A stretch of 64,000 bases of DNA from Roseibium litorale (lineage in GTDB: Bacteria; Pseudomonadota; Alphaproteobacteria; Rhizobiales; Stappiaceae): contig NZ_JACYXI010000004.1 of assembly GCF_014842915.1 (NCBI RefSeq), positions 1 through 64,000 on the forward strand. The letters run 5' to 3'. Below, one piece after another: positions 7,765 to 16,798 of this stretch. Numbering within the stretch: the stretch's first letter is position 1; every line of letters starts with the position of its first letter. The notes under the pieces were generated by a model that made no database searches, was not told the origin of the DNA, and was given only the letters and a program-made list of their open reading frames with translations. The position numbers and the translations under genes are program-made.

Positions 7765-8682
7765 ATGAACCAGCCTCTTCCTCCCCTTTCGGCAATCCGC
7801 GTATTTGACGCGGCCAGCCGTCACCTCAGCTTTACGCGTGCTGCCGATGAACTTGGCATGACCCAGGCTGCGGTCAGCTATCAGATCCGTATTCTGGAAG
7901 AGAACCTGGGGTTTCAGGTCTTTGTGCGCCTGCCCCGGCGCATTGAGCTGACGGAGCGGGGTATCCGCCTTGCCCAGCGTGTCACCACATCCTTCGCGGA
8001 TTTGAGGGAGGCATTTTCGGAGGTCAGAAGCAACACCGCGTCTCTGCTGACCATTTCCAGCAACACGACCTTCGCGATGCGCTGGCTGTCGCAACGCATT
8101 CATTTCTTCGAGCTGGAGTATCCGGATCTCAACGTCAGGATCATGCCCTACGGGCCGGCCTCTTCCCCGGAGTTTCAGAGTGCAGACGTGGTTTTGGCCG
8201 CCTGCTATCCGCCACCGCAGGACTGGCACAAGATTGCCATTGTCCGGGCCAATTGCACACCGTTGCTTAGCCCGAAGCTGGCGGCATCTTATGGCCCCAT
8301 CACAAAGCCGGAGGACTTGCTCCAGTTTCCGCTTATCGACGCGCATGATCCCTGGTGGCAGATCTGGTTCGCAGAAGCGGGCCTGCCGGATATGGACTTC
8401 AGCCATCTGCCCTCTTCGCGCATGGGATCACAGGCACTGGAGGCCAGCCGTGCCATTTCCGGTCAGGGGGTTGCAATCCTGACCCCCTATTTCTGCAAGG
8501 AATCCCTGGAGCGGGGCGAGCTTATCCAGCCCTTCGAGCAGGTTTCGGAAGTCGAGGGAGAACACTGGTCGCTGAGTTATTCCAAACTCAACGGCCGGTC
8601 CCGGAAGGTCCAGCTGTTCCGGGACTGGATTCTCAGCGAATTGCAGCGCGATGGAATTCTCATGGAAAGGGCAATGGCCTAA
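7765..8682 (+). CDS. LysR-family transcriptional regulator (GcvA-like)
   Basis: A 305-residue LysR regulator. The N-terminal winged helix reads LSFTRAADELGMTQAAVSYQI (about residues 20-40), followed by the effector-binding periplasmic-binding-protein-like domain. Wording such as AVSYQIRILEENLG and the P-rich start PLPPLSAIRVFDAA are typical of the GcvA/AmpR-like branch. AGGAG lies 6-10 nt upstream of the ATG. No target operon is evident: the left neighbour is a DUF1127-like gene on the other strand and purU converges from the right. Confidence 0.85.
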   Translation: MNQPLPPLSAIRVFDAASRHLSFTRAADELGMTQAAVSYQIRILEENLGFQVFVRLPRRIELTERGIRLAQRVTTSFADLREAFSEVRSNTASLLTISSNTTFAMRWLSQRIHFFELEYPDLNVRIMPYGPASSPEFQSADVVLAACYPPPQDWHKIAIVRANCTPLLSPKLAASYGPITKPEDLLQFPLIDAHDPWWQIWFAEAGLPDMDFSHLPSSRMGSQALEASRAISGQGVAILTPYFCKESLERGELIQPFEQVSEVEGEHWSLSYSKLNGRSRKVQLFRDWILSELQRDGILMERAMA

Positions 8683-8693
8683 GCCCCTGAGCT

Positions 8694-9551
8694 TTATTGG
8701 CTGAAGACAATCGTCTTGTTGCCGACGATGATCACCCGGTTCTCCATGTGATACTTCACGGCACGGGCCAGAACGCGGGATTCAATATCGCGGCCACGGG
8801 CCACAAAATCCTGAGCGGAAAGCGAGTGGCTGACGCGCTCCGCGTCCTGCTCGATGATCGGACCTTCATCAAGATCCGCGGTCACATAATGCGCCGTTGC
8901 ACCGATCATCTTCACACCGCGCTGATGCGCCTGATGATAGGGCCGTGCGCCTTTGAAACTCGGCAGGAACGAGTGGTGGATGTTGATCACCTTGCCGAAC
9001 AGACGCTTGGACACAGTGTCGGAGAGAACCTGCATGTAGCGGGCAAGCACCACGAGATCAGCGTCGGTCTCGTGAACCAGCTTCAGCAAACGTTCTTCCT
9101 GTTCAGTCTTGTTCTCCTTGGTGACCGGCCAGTGATAGAAAGGAATACCCTGGATTTCAGCGGTCTGGGCGCTGTCCTCGTGGTTGGACACGATGGCGAC
9201 AACCTCCGCGTCCAGCCAGCCGACCCGGATCTGATAGAGAAGATGCAGAAGCGCATGGTCGAATTTGGAGACCATGACGATCATCCGCGGCCGCCGCGAC
9301 ATGTCATTCAGGGATGTTTTCATGTCAAAACGGGAAATCGCCGGAGCCAAGGCGCGCTGGAGGCTTTCCACTGTCGCGTTTTCGGGCGCCACGAAGGCAA
9401 TGCGCATAAAGAAGCGGTTCGTCACCTGATCCCAGAACTGATTGCTCTCCGCGATATTCGCACCCAGATCGGCAAGCTCGGTGGTGACGGCTGCAACGAT
9501 ACCTGGCTGGTCCTCACAGGACAGCGTGAAAACAAAACGATGGTTGGACAC
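8694..9551 (-). CDS. purU: Formyltetrahydrofolate deformylase
   Basis: A 285-residue PurU. An N-terminal ACT domain (residues about 5-85, CEDQPGIVAAVTTELADLGANI) is followed by a formyltransferase-type hydrolase domain. The catalytic set is visible: the Asn/His motif INIHHSFLPSF and the downstream Asp in LDEGPII. The enzyme hydrolyses 10-formyl-THF to THF and formate, balancing one-carbon pools and feeding PurT. It converges with the LysR gene, with an 11-nt gap. The length is normal. Confidence 0.95.
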   Translation of the reverse strand: MSNHRFVFTLSCEDQPGIVAAVTTELADLGANIAESNQFWDQVTNRFFMRIAFVAPENATVESLQRALAPAISRFDMKTSLNDMSRRPRMIVMVSKFDHALLHLLYQIRVGWLDAEVVAIVSNHEDSAQTAEIQGIPFYHWPVTKENKTEQEERLLKLVHETDADLVVLARYMQVLSDTVSKRLFGKVINIHHSFLPSFKGARPYHQAHQRGVKMIGATAHYVTADLDEGPIIEQDAERVSHSLSAQDFVARGRDIESRVLARAVKYHMENRVIIVGNKTIVFSQ

Positions 9552-9809
9552 TTCTTCTTCTCCATGACCGCACTGGCCGGTGCGCGGCGCCTCTCTTCCC
9601 CCAGCTGAGCCGGACAGTCAAGCAGAACAGCCCTTAAGCTGGCAGCATCCCCGCGCCGATGAGATGCCCGGCGCCGCTGGAAATTAACAAAAACTCACCG
9701 GCTCAACGCCAATTTGATGCAATTTTAACTATGTTTGTCACGATTAACTTAACCAAGCCGCGCGAGAGTCCCTCCTGGGAAGGGACGATTGATTGGAAGG
9801 GACCGGGTC

Positions 9810-10196
9810 ATGAAACTGCCCGCCAAAAACCTCGCGTGTATTGTCGCTGCGTCTCTGCTTCTGTCCGGATGCGCGGGCTGGTTCTCAAGCAGCGATGTCG
9901 CCTATCACGACACACGCTGGTGCGTTCCGGGCAAGCTCAAGCGTGTCATCAATCGCGTTGCAGACCGCTATGGCCATGTCACCGTGACCTCGACCAATCG
10001 CTGGTGGCTGGAAAACTGGTGGAAGGGCGGCGCGAGCAGCTCCTATCACCTGAGCTGCGACGCCGTTGACTTCAAGGTGCGCGGCAACCCCAGCTCCGTC
10101 ATTGCCTTCCTGAAGGCGCAGAAGGAAGTCGGCGGCTACAAATATTACCGCTCCGGCCACTACCACATCGACATAGGCCCGCGCCGGACCTGGTGA
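9810..10196 (+). CDS. Small lipoprotein with an M15-type D-Ala-D-Ala carboxypeptidase-like domain
   Basis: A 128-residue protein. A lipoprotein signal peptide ends in LSGC (C21), so the mature protein should be lipid-anchored in the periplasm. The rest matches the minimal zinc peptidase M15 core: SxHxxxxAxD (H80 and D87 in YHLSCDAVD) and the late HxH motif GHYHID with H119. These three residues are the zinc ligands in this family. A role in trimming peptidoglycan peptides is likely. GGAAGG precedes the ATG at 9810; upstream in-frame starts would spoil the signal peptide. Confidence 0.75.
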   Translation: MKLPAKNLACIVAASLLLSGCAGWFSSSDVAYHDTRWCVPGKLKRVINRVADRYGHVTVTSTNRWWLENWWKGGASSSYHLSCDAVDFKVRGNPSSVIAFLKAQKEVGGYKYYRSGHYHIDIGPRRTW

Positions 10197-10247
10197 CGTG
10201 CCCATCTGAAGTTCGAAGGAGCCCCGGGACCAGCCAGGCTGGCCGTC

Positions 10248-10607
10248 TCAGGCCAGCTCACCAAGCTCCAGCGCCATCTCCCAGGCAACCGGATCGTATC
10301 CGAGCAGGGTCTTGACCTTGCCTTCCGCAATCGGACGCTTGATGGCCGAGGGATGCTCCAGCATGATCTCAATGGCAGTGTCCGCGCTGGTCACGCCGTC
10401 CTTGATGTCCTCATCCAGCTTCCGCCAGGTGGTGCCCTTGCGGTTCAGAACCATTTCCCAGCCGAACTCGTCAACGAACCCACGCAATTTGACCGGATCC
10501 ACGCCGTCTTTCTTGTAGTCGTGGAAACTGTACTCGACACCAGCTTCCTCAAGAAACTTGCGGGCTTTCTTGACCGTATCGCAGTTCTTGATGCCGTAGA
10601 CTTTCAT
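10248..10607 (-). CDS. YffB/ArsC-Spx-family thioredoxin-fold protein
   Basis: A 119-residue protein starting with VYGIKNCDTVKKA, the signature of the YffB branch of the ArsC/Spx family: a thioredoxin-like fold with a single cysteine (C9) in place of CxxC. The HPSAIKRPI segment matches the conserved Ile/Lys-Arg-Pro loop of the family. The cellular role of YffB proteins is poorly known; arsenate reduction should not be assumed because the Arg triad of ArsC is incomplete. It stands alone between a peptidase gene (convergent) and an FAD oxidase gene. Confidence 0.8.
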   Translation of the reverse strand: MKVYGIKNCDTVKKARKFLEEAGVEYSFHDYKKDGVDPVKLRGFVDEFGWEMVLNRKGTTWRKLDEDIKDGVTSADTAIEIMLEHPSAIKRPIAEGKVKTLLGYDPVAWEMALELGELA

Positions 10608-10696
10608 GCCAGACCTTCCTCCAGTTTGCGCCCGAATCGGAGCAAACCTTTGCCTTTCACTCTTGAGGTTTCAACCCCCCATGACGCAGGCCACGT

Positions 10697-12043
10697 TCAG
10701 ATGGCGAGCTTGCCCGGATTCATCAGGCCATAAGGATCCGCAATCCGCTTGAACTCCGGCTGCGGTGCATCGACCCTTTTCCAGCCCGCGTTGTTCAGCA
10801 CATAGGTATGCGGATTGGAAACCTGCGCGCCCAGCGCCTCGATCCGTGCCATGACCTCGTTCAGCCGCTCATCGGTGGAGTAGCTCACCAATGGCAGGGC
10901 GGAACAGGTTACCCTGCCAAAACGGCGCTGAAACTCCAGATGCAGCAGCACCTCATCGCCAAATTCGGTAGCCACCTTGTCCACGATCTCCAAATTCGAG
11001 CCCGGCGGAAACCGAAGCTGAAGGTAGGTGATCGCGGGGTCGCGCTTGAGCGCATGGAGCGTCGTATGGTTCCAGGTGTATTCATAAAGCGGGCCGTAGC
11101 TGCCATGCCCTTCGAATGCGGCAGCCTGTGCCTCCTCAGCGCGCCGCTCAAACACCATTTCGCCGCCAAACTGCGCAGCCAGATGAGCCATGGCACCGGC
11201 CTGGGGCTCGCTCACCATGATGATCGCTGCCGCCTTTCCTTCCGGCACCAGCTTGCCCACACGGCCCAGCTTGGGTGGAATACGCTGATCGAACACCGAG
11301 ACCAGCTTCTTTGCGATGCCGTCAGCCTCGGTGAAAGCCTGACCGAAAGCAGCAGCTTTCTTAAGGTCCGGAAAGGCCACGATCCGTTCAGCCCAGGGAT
11401 GGGCCGGCGCCAGCGGTACGGTTACGGAGACGATGATGCCGTTGATGCCATAGGCGTGGAGCACCTTGAGGACGTCGGGCCCATCCAGCCGGATCAGCTT
11501 CGGCTCTTCCTCGACGGTCACAACTTCCACCGCCAGAACGGCTCCCGGATCAGCAAGCTGCCCCCAGGTGCAGGACCCGGCCCCAGCAGCCCCACCGGCA
11601 ACAAAACCGCCGATCGTCGCCTGTTTCCGCGTTGAAGGATAGAACCGCAACTCCCAGCCCATGGGCGCCAGCGCCTTGTCGATCTCCAGCATCGTTGCCC
11701 CTGCCTCGAAGGTACCGGCGCCCGGAAAGACATCAACCACGCGATCGAGGCCAGCCATGTCGATGACGAGCCCTCCCTTGAGAGGAACGGCTTGTCCATA
11801 GTTGCCGGTCCCTCCCCCGCGCACCGTGACAGTGCTGCGGGATTTGGCTGCAGCTGCCGCAACTTGCATCACATCTGCGATCGTCTTCGGCCGGACGACC
11901 AAATCCGCCCGGCAGCTTTCCAGCTCCCGCTTCAAAATGGGAGAGAACCAGAAAAAATCCCGGCTTTTGAGCCGCAAGGTTGCTGGATCACTCGCCAGTT
12001 CCAAATCCTTCAGATCGGTTTCCAGCTGGGACGATATGGACAC
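10697..12043 (-). CDS. FAD-linked oxidase (GlcD/D-lactate dehydrogenase-like)
   Basis: A 448-residue flavoprotein with an FAD_binding_4 domain (VRGGGTGNYGQAVPLKGG at about 75-92 and GGFVAGGAAGAGSCTWG at about 148-164) followed by a C-terminal substrate domain. It resembles 2-hydroxy acid dehydrogenases such as GlcD and D-LDH, which pass electrons from a hydroxy acid to the respiratory chain. No iron-sulfur partner (GlcF) is adjacent. It starts with GTG, and GGAG lies 8 nt upstream. The substrate cannot be told from sequence. Confidence 0.75.
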   Translation of the reverse strand: MSISSQLETDLKDLELASDPATLRLKSRDFFWFSPILKRELESCRADLVVRPKTIADVMQVAAAAAKSRSTVTVRGGGTGNYGQAVPLKGGLVIDMAGLDRVVDVFPGAGTFEAGATMLEIDKALAPMGWELRFYPSTRKQATIGGFVAGGAAGAGSCTWGQLADPGAVLAVEVVTVEEEPKLIRLDGPDVLKVLHAYGINGIIVSVTVPLAPAHPWAERIVAFPDLKKAAAFGQAFTEADGIAKKLVSVFDQRIPPKLGRVGKLVPEGKAAAIIMVSEPQAGAMAHLAAQFGGEMVFERRAEEAQAAAFEGHGSYGPLYEYTWNHTTLHALKRDPAITYLQLRFPPGSNLEIVDKVATEFGDEVLLHLEFQRRFGRVTCSALPLVSYSTDERLNEVMARIEALGAQVSNPHTYVLNNAGWKRVDAPQPEFKRIADPYGLMNPGKLAI

Positions 12044-12219
12044 GTAATGGACTCCAGGCTTGTCATGAGCGGCACCTGCCCTTAGGGAACAGTCCCGAGC
12101 CAGGCATTTTCTCGTGCTGATGAAGCAATCTACGCGCCAATCGAAAACCTGGGCGCGGTTCCCTGGAACCTAGTGTATCAACTATCAGAGAACGATCCCC
12201 AACCTGGAAGCCACATTGC

Positions 12220-13965
12220 ATGAGCAAGCAGATCAAGCACCCGCCCAGCAGCGGCCCCCTGGAGCAACGCATCCGGCTCGCGTCCGGGCTGGTTTTGTTT
12301 TCATTTGCGCTGATGCATTTCCTCAATCACACCCTGGGCAACATATCCCTTGAGTGGATGGAATGGGGACTGGGGCTCTTCGGGATCATCTGGTACTCGG
12401 CCGCCGGAGCCGTCCTGCTCTACTCAGCGCTTCTGACCCATGTCTGTCTTGCGCTGTGGAAGACCGTCAAGCGCAGAACGTGGCGTATGCCGGTTTGGGA
12501 AGCATTGCAGCTCTGCCTTGGTCTTCTTATTCCCTATGTGCTCATCAAACACATTATCGTCACCCGTGGCGCAACCATGCAATTCGGCTCGGCCATCGGC
12601 TACAAGTACGAGCTGTTCTCGCTTTGGCCCGGCAGTGCCATCCTGCAAAGCGGTCTGCTGGTCATCGTCTGGCTGCACGGCTGTATCGGCCTGCATTACT
12701 GGCTGAGGATGAAGCCATGGTACGCCCGTCTCCGCACGACGCTTGCCTGCATTGCTTTGCTGATCCCCATTCTTGCACTCACCGGCTGGACCTCCGAAGC
12801 GCGGCGGGTCATCCTCAACGGCAAGGGCTTCACGGCAGAAGGCATTGCAAGCCACACGGGCCAGACCAAAGGACTTCCGTTCCTGACCGTTGAACAGAAA
12901 GCCGCCCTGCTGCAGCAGGTCGAGATCGTGCGAAACGGCTTCTATCTCCTGGCCCTTGCCCTGCTCGTGTTCATGATCGCGCGTCACGTCTACAACGCCT
13001 TCTCGCGCAAGATCACCATTCAATACCTTGACGGCAGGACGGTGAAATCAACTCCTGGCCCAACCCTGCTTGAGATCAGCCGGATGAAGAGTATCCCGCA
13101 CATGTCCGTCTGCGGCGGACGCGGGCGGTGCTCCACGTGCCGGACCCTGATCCTCTCAGGTCAATCCGGGCTGGCGCCTCCCAATGCCATCGAACGGCAG
13201 GTGCTGAAGCGCATCGATGCCCGCTCCAACGTGCGCCTTGCTTGCCAGTTCCGTCCCGTCGACGACATGGTGGTGCGGCCTCTCTTCAATGCCACACGGC
13301 CTCTGGTCCGCGAGGGAATCTACGACCGCTACCGCTGGGGAGTGGAGCAACAGATTGCGGTCATGTTCATCGATCTGCGCGGGTTCACCTCGCTCAGCGA
13401 GGGCAAGCTTCCCTTTGACGTGGTTTTCATTCTCAATCGCTACGTGGACGGCGTCGTCCGTACAGTTCAAAAAGCGGGCGGCATGGTCGACAAGGTCATG
13501 GGCGATGGTGTCATGGTTCTCTTCGGAGTGGAAACCAACCTCGCGGAAGGTGTCACCTCGGCCCTTGCCGCAATCTCGGCCCTGAATTCTGAACTTGCGC
13601 AGGTGAACGAGGACCTCAAGGGCCATATCGACAAACCACTGCGTATCGCGGTGGGCATGCATGCCGGCACCGTCATTCTGGGCCGCATCGGACTTGAGGG
13701 ACGCGGCGGCGTCGCCTCCGGCCTGACCGCGCTAGGGGATGTGGTCAATGTGGCAAGCCGCCTGGAAGGCGTTGCAAAAGAAGAAAATGTTGTCGCCGCG
13801 ATTTCTCACGATGTTTTCGACGCAAGCGGCTTCTGGCCAGACAAGCCCGGAGTCACACGCCATGTGACCGTTCGCGGCCGGCAAGCGCCTCTCGCCGTCG
13901 CATGTATCGCGGATATTCGCCAGCTATCGGTCCCCACTCCAATGCCGGTCAGCAGATCAGCATAA
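12220..13965 (+). CDS. Membrane adenylate cyclase with heme-type anchor, 2Fe-2S ferredoxin domain and class III cyclase domain
   Basis: This 581-residue protein has three parts. Residues about 15-265 form six or so membrane helices carrying several histidines (LMHFLNH, LLTHVC, LIKHII, WLHGCIGLH), similar to succinate-dehydrogenase-type diheme cytochrome b anchors. Residues about 268-350 are a 2Fe-2S ferredoxin domain with C298, C304, C307 and C342 (CX5CX2C...C, adrenodoxin spacing). Residues about 360-560 are a class III cyclase with metal aspartates D385 and D429, K425 and D507 for adenine choice, and N510/R514 of the transition-state pair. All catalytic residues are present, so cAMP production is expected. 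S. meliloti CyaC is a known quinone-responsive cyclase with a diheme-b anchor; electron transfer through the ferredoxin is inference. Confidence 0.85.
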   Translation: MSKQIKHPPSSGPLEQRIRLASGLVLFSFALMHFLNHTLGNISLEWMEWGLGLFGIIWYSAAGAVLLYSALLTHVCLALWKTVKRRTWRMPVWEALQLCLGLLIPYVLIKHIIVTRGATMQFGSAIGYKYELFSLWPGSAILQSGLLVIVWLHGCIGLHYWLRMKPWYARLRTTLACIALLIPILALTGWTSEARRVILNGKGFTAEGIASHTGQTKGLPFLTVEQKAALLQQVEIVRNGFYLLALALLVFMIARHVYNAFSRKITIQYLDGRTVKSTPGPTLLEISRMKSIPHMSVCGGRGRCSTCRTLILSGQSGLAPPNAIERQVLKRIDARSNVRLACQFRPVDDMVVRPLFNATRPLVREGIYDRYRWGVEQQIAVMFIDLRGFTSLSEGKLPFDVVFILNRYVDGVVRTVQKAGGMVDKVMGDGVMVLFGVETNLAEGVTSALAAISALNSELAQVNEDLKGHIDKPLRIAVGMHAGTVILGRIGLEGRGGVASGLTALGDVVNVASRLEGVAKEENVVAAISHDVFDASGFWPDKPGVTRHVTVRGRQAPLAVACIADIRQLSVPTPMPVSRSA

Positions 13966-14157
13966 TTATCAAGGACATAATCTTGCTCATTCCGCCACGG
14001 AAGGATACGAATGATGTGAACTCGCCCTGAAACTCCGGCGCATTGCAGCCCAACTGCATTCCAGTGGACGGGAATGGATCCGTTGCAGAGCTCACCGGCC
14101 GGAATTCTGTGCGAGGTTGAGAATGTCCGATTAACCGGATCAAGCATGCGAGGGGTC

Positions 14158-15744
14158 ATGAGAAACTTCGGAAAGAGTTTTGCCGCAATCATTTTAGCGG
14201 CCAGTGCAATGGTTCCGGCAGCACATGCGGAAACGCTGAAGTTTGCTTATCAAGGACCTCTGACGCAGTTAGATCCCTACAGCTTGAATGAAACTTTCAC
14301 GCTTTCGATGCTCGGAAACGTCTACGAAGGGCTGATTCGCCGGAACGAAAAGCTTGAGATCGAACCTGCCCTTGCAGAAAGCTGGGAACTGATCGAGCCG
14401 ACCCGGTGGCGTTTCCATTTGCGCAAGGGTGTGAAGTTCCAGAACGGGAACGACTTCACTGCCGAGGACGTTCTTTTTTCCGTGTCACGGATGCGCGGAG
14501 AAGGTTCGGATCTGGCGTCCCGGGTCCCCAAAGACGCAAAAGTTGAAGCCATCGACGACTACACAGTCGACTTCGTTCTCTCTTCGCCAAATCCAATCCT
14601 GCCTTCCGAATGGGAAACCATGTTCATCATGGACAAGGACTGGACGGAAGAACACGATGCGGTGAAAATCACCTCCGCTGCCGACACGACACCCAACTAT
14701 GCCAGCCTGCATGCCAACGGCACTGGCCCCTTCAAGATCTCCATGCATGAACCAGGTGTTCAGACCACCTTCGAAAAATTCGATGGCTGGTGGGATACGG
14801 CAAGGCACAATCTGGACAAGGTGGAGTTCACCCCCGTCAGCTCCGATGCGACCCGTGTTGCTGCGCTGCTCTCCGGGGAAATGGACATGGTCTATCCGGT
14901 GCCCGTGCAGGATCTGAAAAGGATCGACAGCAACGACGGCACCCGTGTCATGACCGGGCCGGAACTGCGCACCATCTTCCTTGGCATGGATCAGATGCGC
15001 GATGAGCTGCTCTATTCCAGCGTCAAGGGCAAAAACCCGTTCAAGGATGTCCGCGTCCGCAAGGCCTTCTACCAGGCAATCGACATTGAGGGGATCAGCC
15101 AGAAGATCATGCGCGGCATGTCAACGCCATCCGCGCTCATGATTTCGCCATTGCTCTTCTCCCGCTCCGGCGAATTTCACCGCTATCCGTACGACCCAAA
15201 GGCAGCGAAAGCCCTGCTGGAGGAAGCCGGCTATCCAGATGGCTTCTCCGTCACGATGGACTGCCCCAACGACCGATACGTCAACGATGATGCGATCTGT
15301 CAGGCCGTGGCATCCATGCTGGCGCGCGTCAACGTCAAGATCGACCTGAACGCGCAGCCAAAGGCCAAGTATTTCGCCCGCATTCTGCCTGCAGGCGGTT
15401 ACAATACCTCCTTCTACATGCTGGGCTGGACACCGCCGTCCTTCGACAGCTGGAACATCCTCGCCGACCTCGAAGCCTGCCGGGATGAGAAGGGCAATGG
15501 TGGCGCCTTCAACATCGGCGGATATTGCAATCCCAAGGTCGATGAACTGGCAAAGCAGATCCTCGTGGAGAACGATCCAAAGACCCGTGATGATCTGATC
15601 GCCCAGGCCTTCACGCTGACCCAGCAGGATGTTTCGCACATTCCCTTGCATCAGCAGAGCCTTGCCTGGGGCGTTTCCGACAAGGTCACGCTCGCACAGC
15701 GCGCCGACGATCAGTTCCTTTTCCGCTTCGTGACCAAGAACTGA
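14158..15744 (+). CDS. Peptide/nickel-type ABC transporter solute-binding protein (SBP family 5)
   Basis: A 528-residue periplasmic protein. The ATG at 14158 gives a clean signal peptide (MRNFGKSFAAIILAASAM, cut after AHA) with AGGGG just upstream. SBP_bac_5 features include the LTQLDPYSLNE start and ESWELIEPTRWRFHLRKGVKFQNG. It captures oligopeptides, glycosides or related compounds for the two permeases and double ATPase downstream. It is the first gene of a four-gene operon. The ligand is not predictable. Confidence 0.9.
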   Translation: MRNFGKSFAAIILAASAMVPAAHAETLKFAYQGPLTQLDPYSLNETFTLSMLGNVYEGLIRRNEKLEIEPALAESWELIEPTRWRFHLRKGVKFQNGNDFTAEDVLFSVSRMRGEGSDLASRVPKDAKVEAIDDYTVDFVLSSPNPILPSEWETMFIMDKDWTEEHDAVKITSAADTTPNYASLHANGTGPFKISMHEPGVQTTFEKFDGWWDTARHNLDKVEFTPVSSDATRVAALLSGEMDMVYPVPVQDLKRIDSNDGTRVMTGPELRTIFLGMDQMRDELLYSSVKGKNPFKDVRVRKAFYQAIDIEGISQKIMRGMSTPSALMISPLLFSRSGEFHRYPYDPKAAKALLEEAGYPDGFSVTMDCPNDRYVNDDAICQAVASMLARVNVKIDLNAQPKAKYFARILPAGGYNTSFYMLGWTPPSFDSWNILADLEACRDEKGNGGAFNIGGYCNPKVDELAKQILVENDPKTRDDLIAQAFTLTQQDVSHIPLHQQSLAWGVSDKVTLAQRADDQFLFRFVTKN

Positions 15745-15758
15745 TCTAATACGCACGT

Positions 15759-15783
15759 CCGCTTCCGGCATTACCGGGAGCGG
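15759..15783 (+). repeat. Intercistronic stem-loop after the binding-protein gene
   Basis: CCGCTTCCGG and CCGGGAGCGG pair around a 5-nt loop with one mismatch, between the binding-protein stop and the first permease. It has no U-run, so it more likely stabilises the upstream mRNA than terminates. Similar hairpins follow both TRAP binding-protein genes in this window. Confidence 0.5.
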
Positions 15784-15812
15784 CTGCCAGCTTCAAAACA
15801 CGCAAGGTCCAG

Positions 15813-16787
15813 ATGCTCGGTTTTGCCCTCCGCCGCCTTGTTCAGGCTCTGATCGTGATGCTTGCGGTGGCCCTGATCGCTTTTTCCATGTTCCGCTTCG
15901 TGGGAGACCCGGTCAACCAGATGGTGGGACTGGAGACCAGCATTGAATCCCGTGAAGCGCTGAGAGAAAGCCTTGGGCTGAACGACCCGCTGCCCGTCCA
16001 GTTCGCCCGCTTTATCGGCAACGCCGTGCAGTTCGACTTCGGCACGTCCTATCAGTTCCGCCAACCGGTCGCAGATCTCTTTGCCAAGCGTATTCCGGCA
16101 ACCCTGGAGCTCAGTTTCACGTCAGCGCTCTTCGCATTGATTGCGGGAATTCCCATGGGCATCTACGCCGGACTGAACCGGGAGTCCTGGCTCTCCAAAC
16201 TGTTCCTGTCGGTGTCCCTGATCGGCATTTCGCTGCCGACCTTTTTCATCGGTATTCTGCTGATCTTTCTGTTTTCCGTGACGCTTCAGTGGCTGCCGAG
16301 TTTCGGGCGGGGCGATGTGGTGGAGATCGGTTCCTGGTGGACCACCGGGTTCCTCACCGTCTCGGGCCTCAAAGCCCTGATCCTGCCGTCTATCACGCTC
16401 GGCCTCTATCAAATGACTCTGATCATGCGGCTGATCCGCGCCGAGATGCTGGAAGTCATCCGCACCGATTACATCAAGTTCGCCAGGGCCCGCGGCCTTA
16501 GCAACAGGGTGATCTATCTGCGCCATGCACTGAAGAACACGCTGATCCCGGTCATCACCATCACCGGATTGCAGCTCGGATCGATCATCGCCTTCGCCAC
16601 CATCACCGAGACGGTGTTTCAATGGCCGGGGATGGGGCTCTTGTTCCTTCAGGCGGTGCAGAATGTCGATATTCCAGTCATGGCCGCCTATCTGATCCTG
16701 ACCGCCTTCCTGTTCGTGTCGATCAACTTCATCGTCGACATTCTCTATTTCCTCATCGACCCGCGCCTGCGGGTGAAACAAGCCTGA
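15813..16787 (+). CDS. ABC transporter permease, DppB/OppB type
   Basis: A 324-residue permease with an N-terminal membrane helix, a periplasmic loop and a BPD_transp_1 domain. The EAA loop around RARGLSNRVIYLRHALKNTLIP contacts the ATPase. The LGLNDPLPVQFARFI segment is typical of the DppB group. AAGG precedes the ATG. It pairs with the DppC-type permease 11 nt downstream. Confidence 0.9.
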   Translation: MLGFALRRLVQALIVMLAVALIAFSMFRFVGDPVNQMVGLETSIESREALRESLGLNDPLPVQFARFIGNAVQFDFGTSYQFRQPVADLFAKRIPATLELSFTSALFALIAGIPMGIYAGLNRESWLSKLFLSVSLIGISLPTFFIGILLIFLFSVTLQWLPSFGRGDVVEIGSWWTTGFLTVSGLKALILPSITLGLYQMTLIMRLIRAEMLEVIRTDYIKFARARGLSNRVIYLRHALKNTLIPVITITGLQLGSIIAFATITETVFQWPGMGLLFLQAVQNVDIPVMAAYLILTAFLFVSINFIVDILYFLIDPRLRVKQA

Positions 16788-16798
16788 CGGAGAGGCAT

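Noticed and set aside
10248-10607. Arsenate reductase ArsC
   Set aside because: It has the single-Cys KNCDT motif of the YffB branch and lacks the ArsC arginine set and any ars neighbours.
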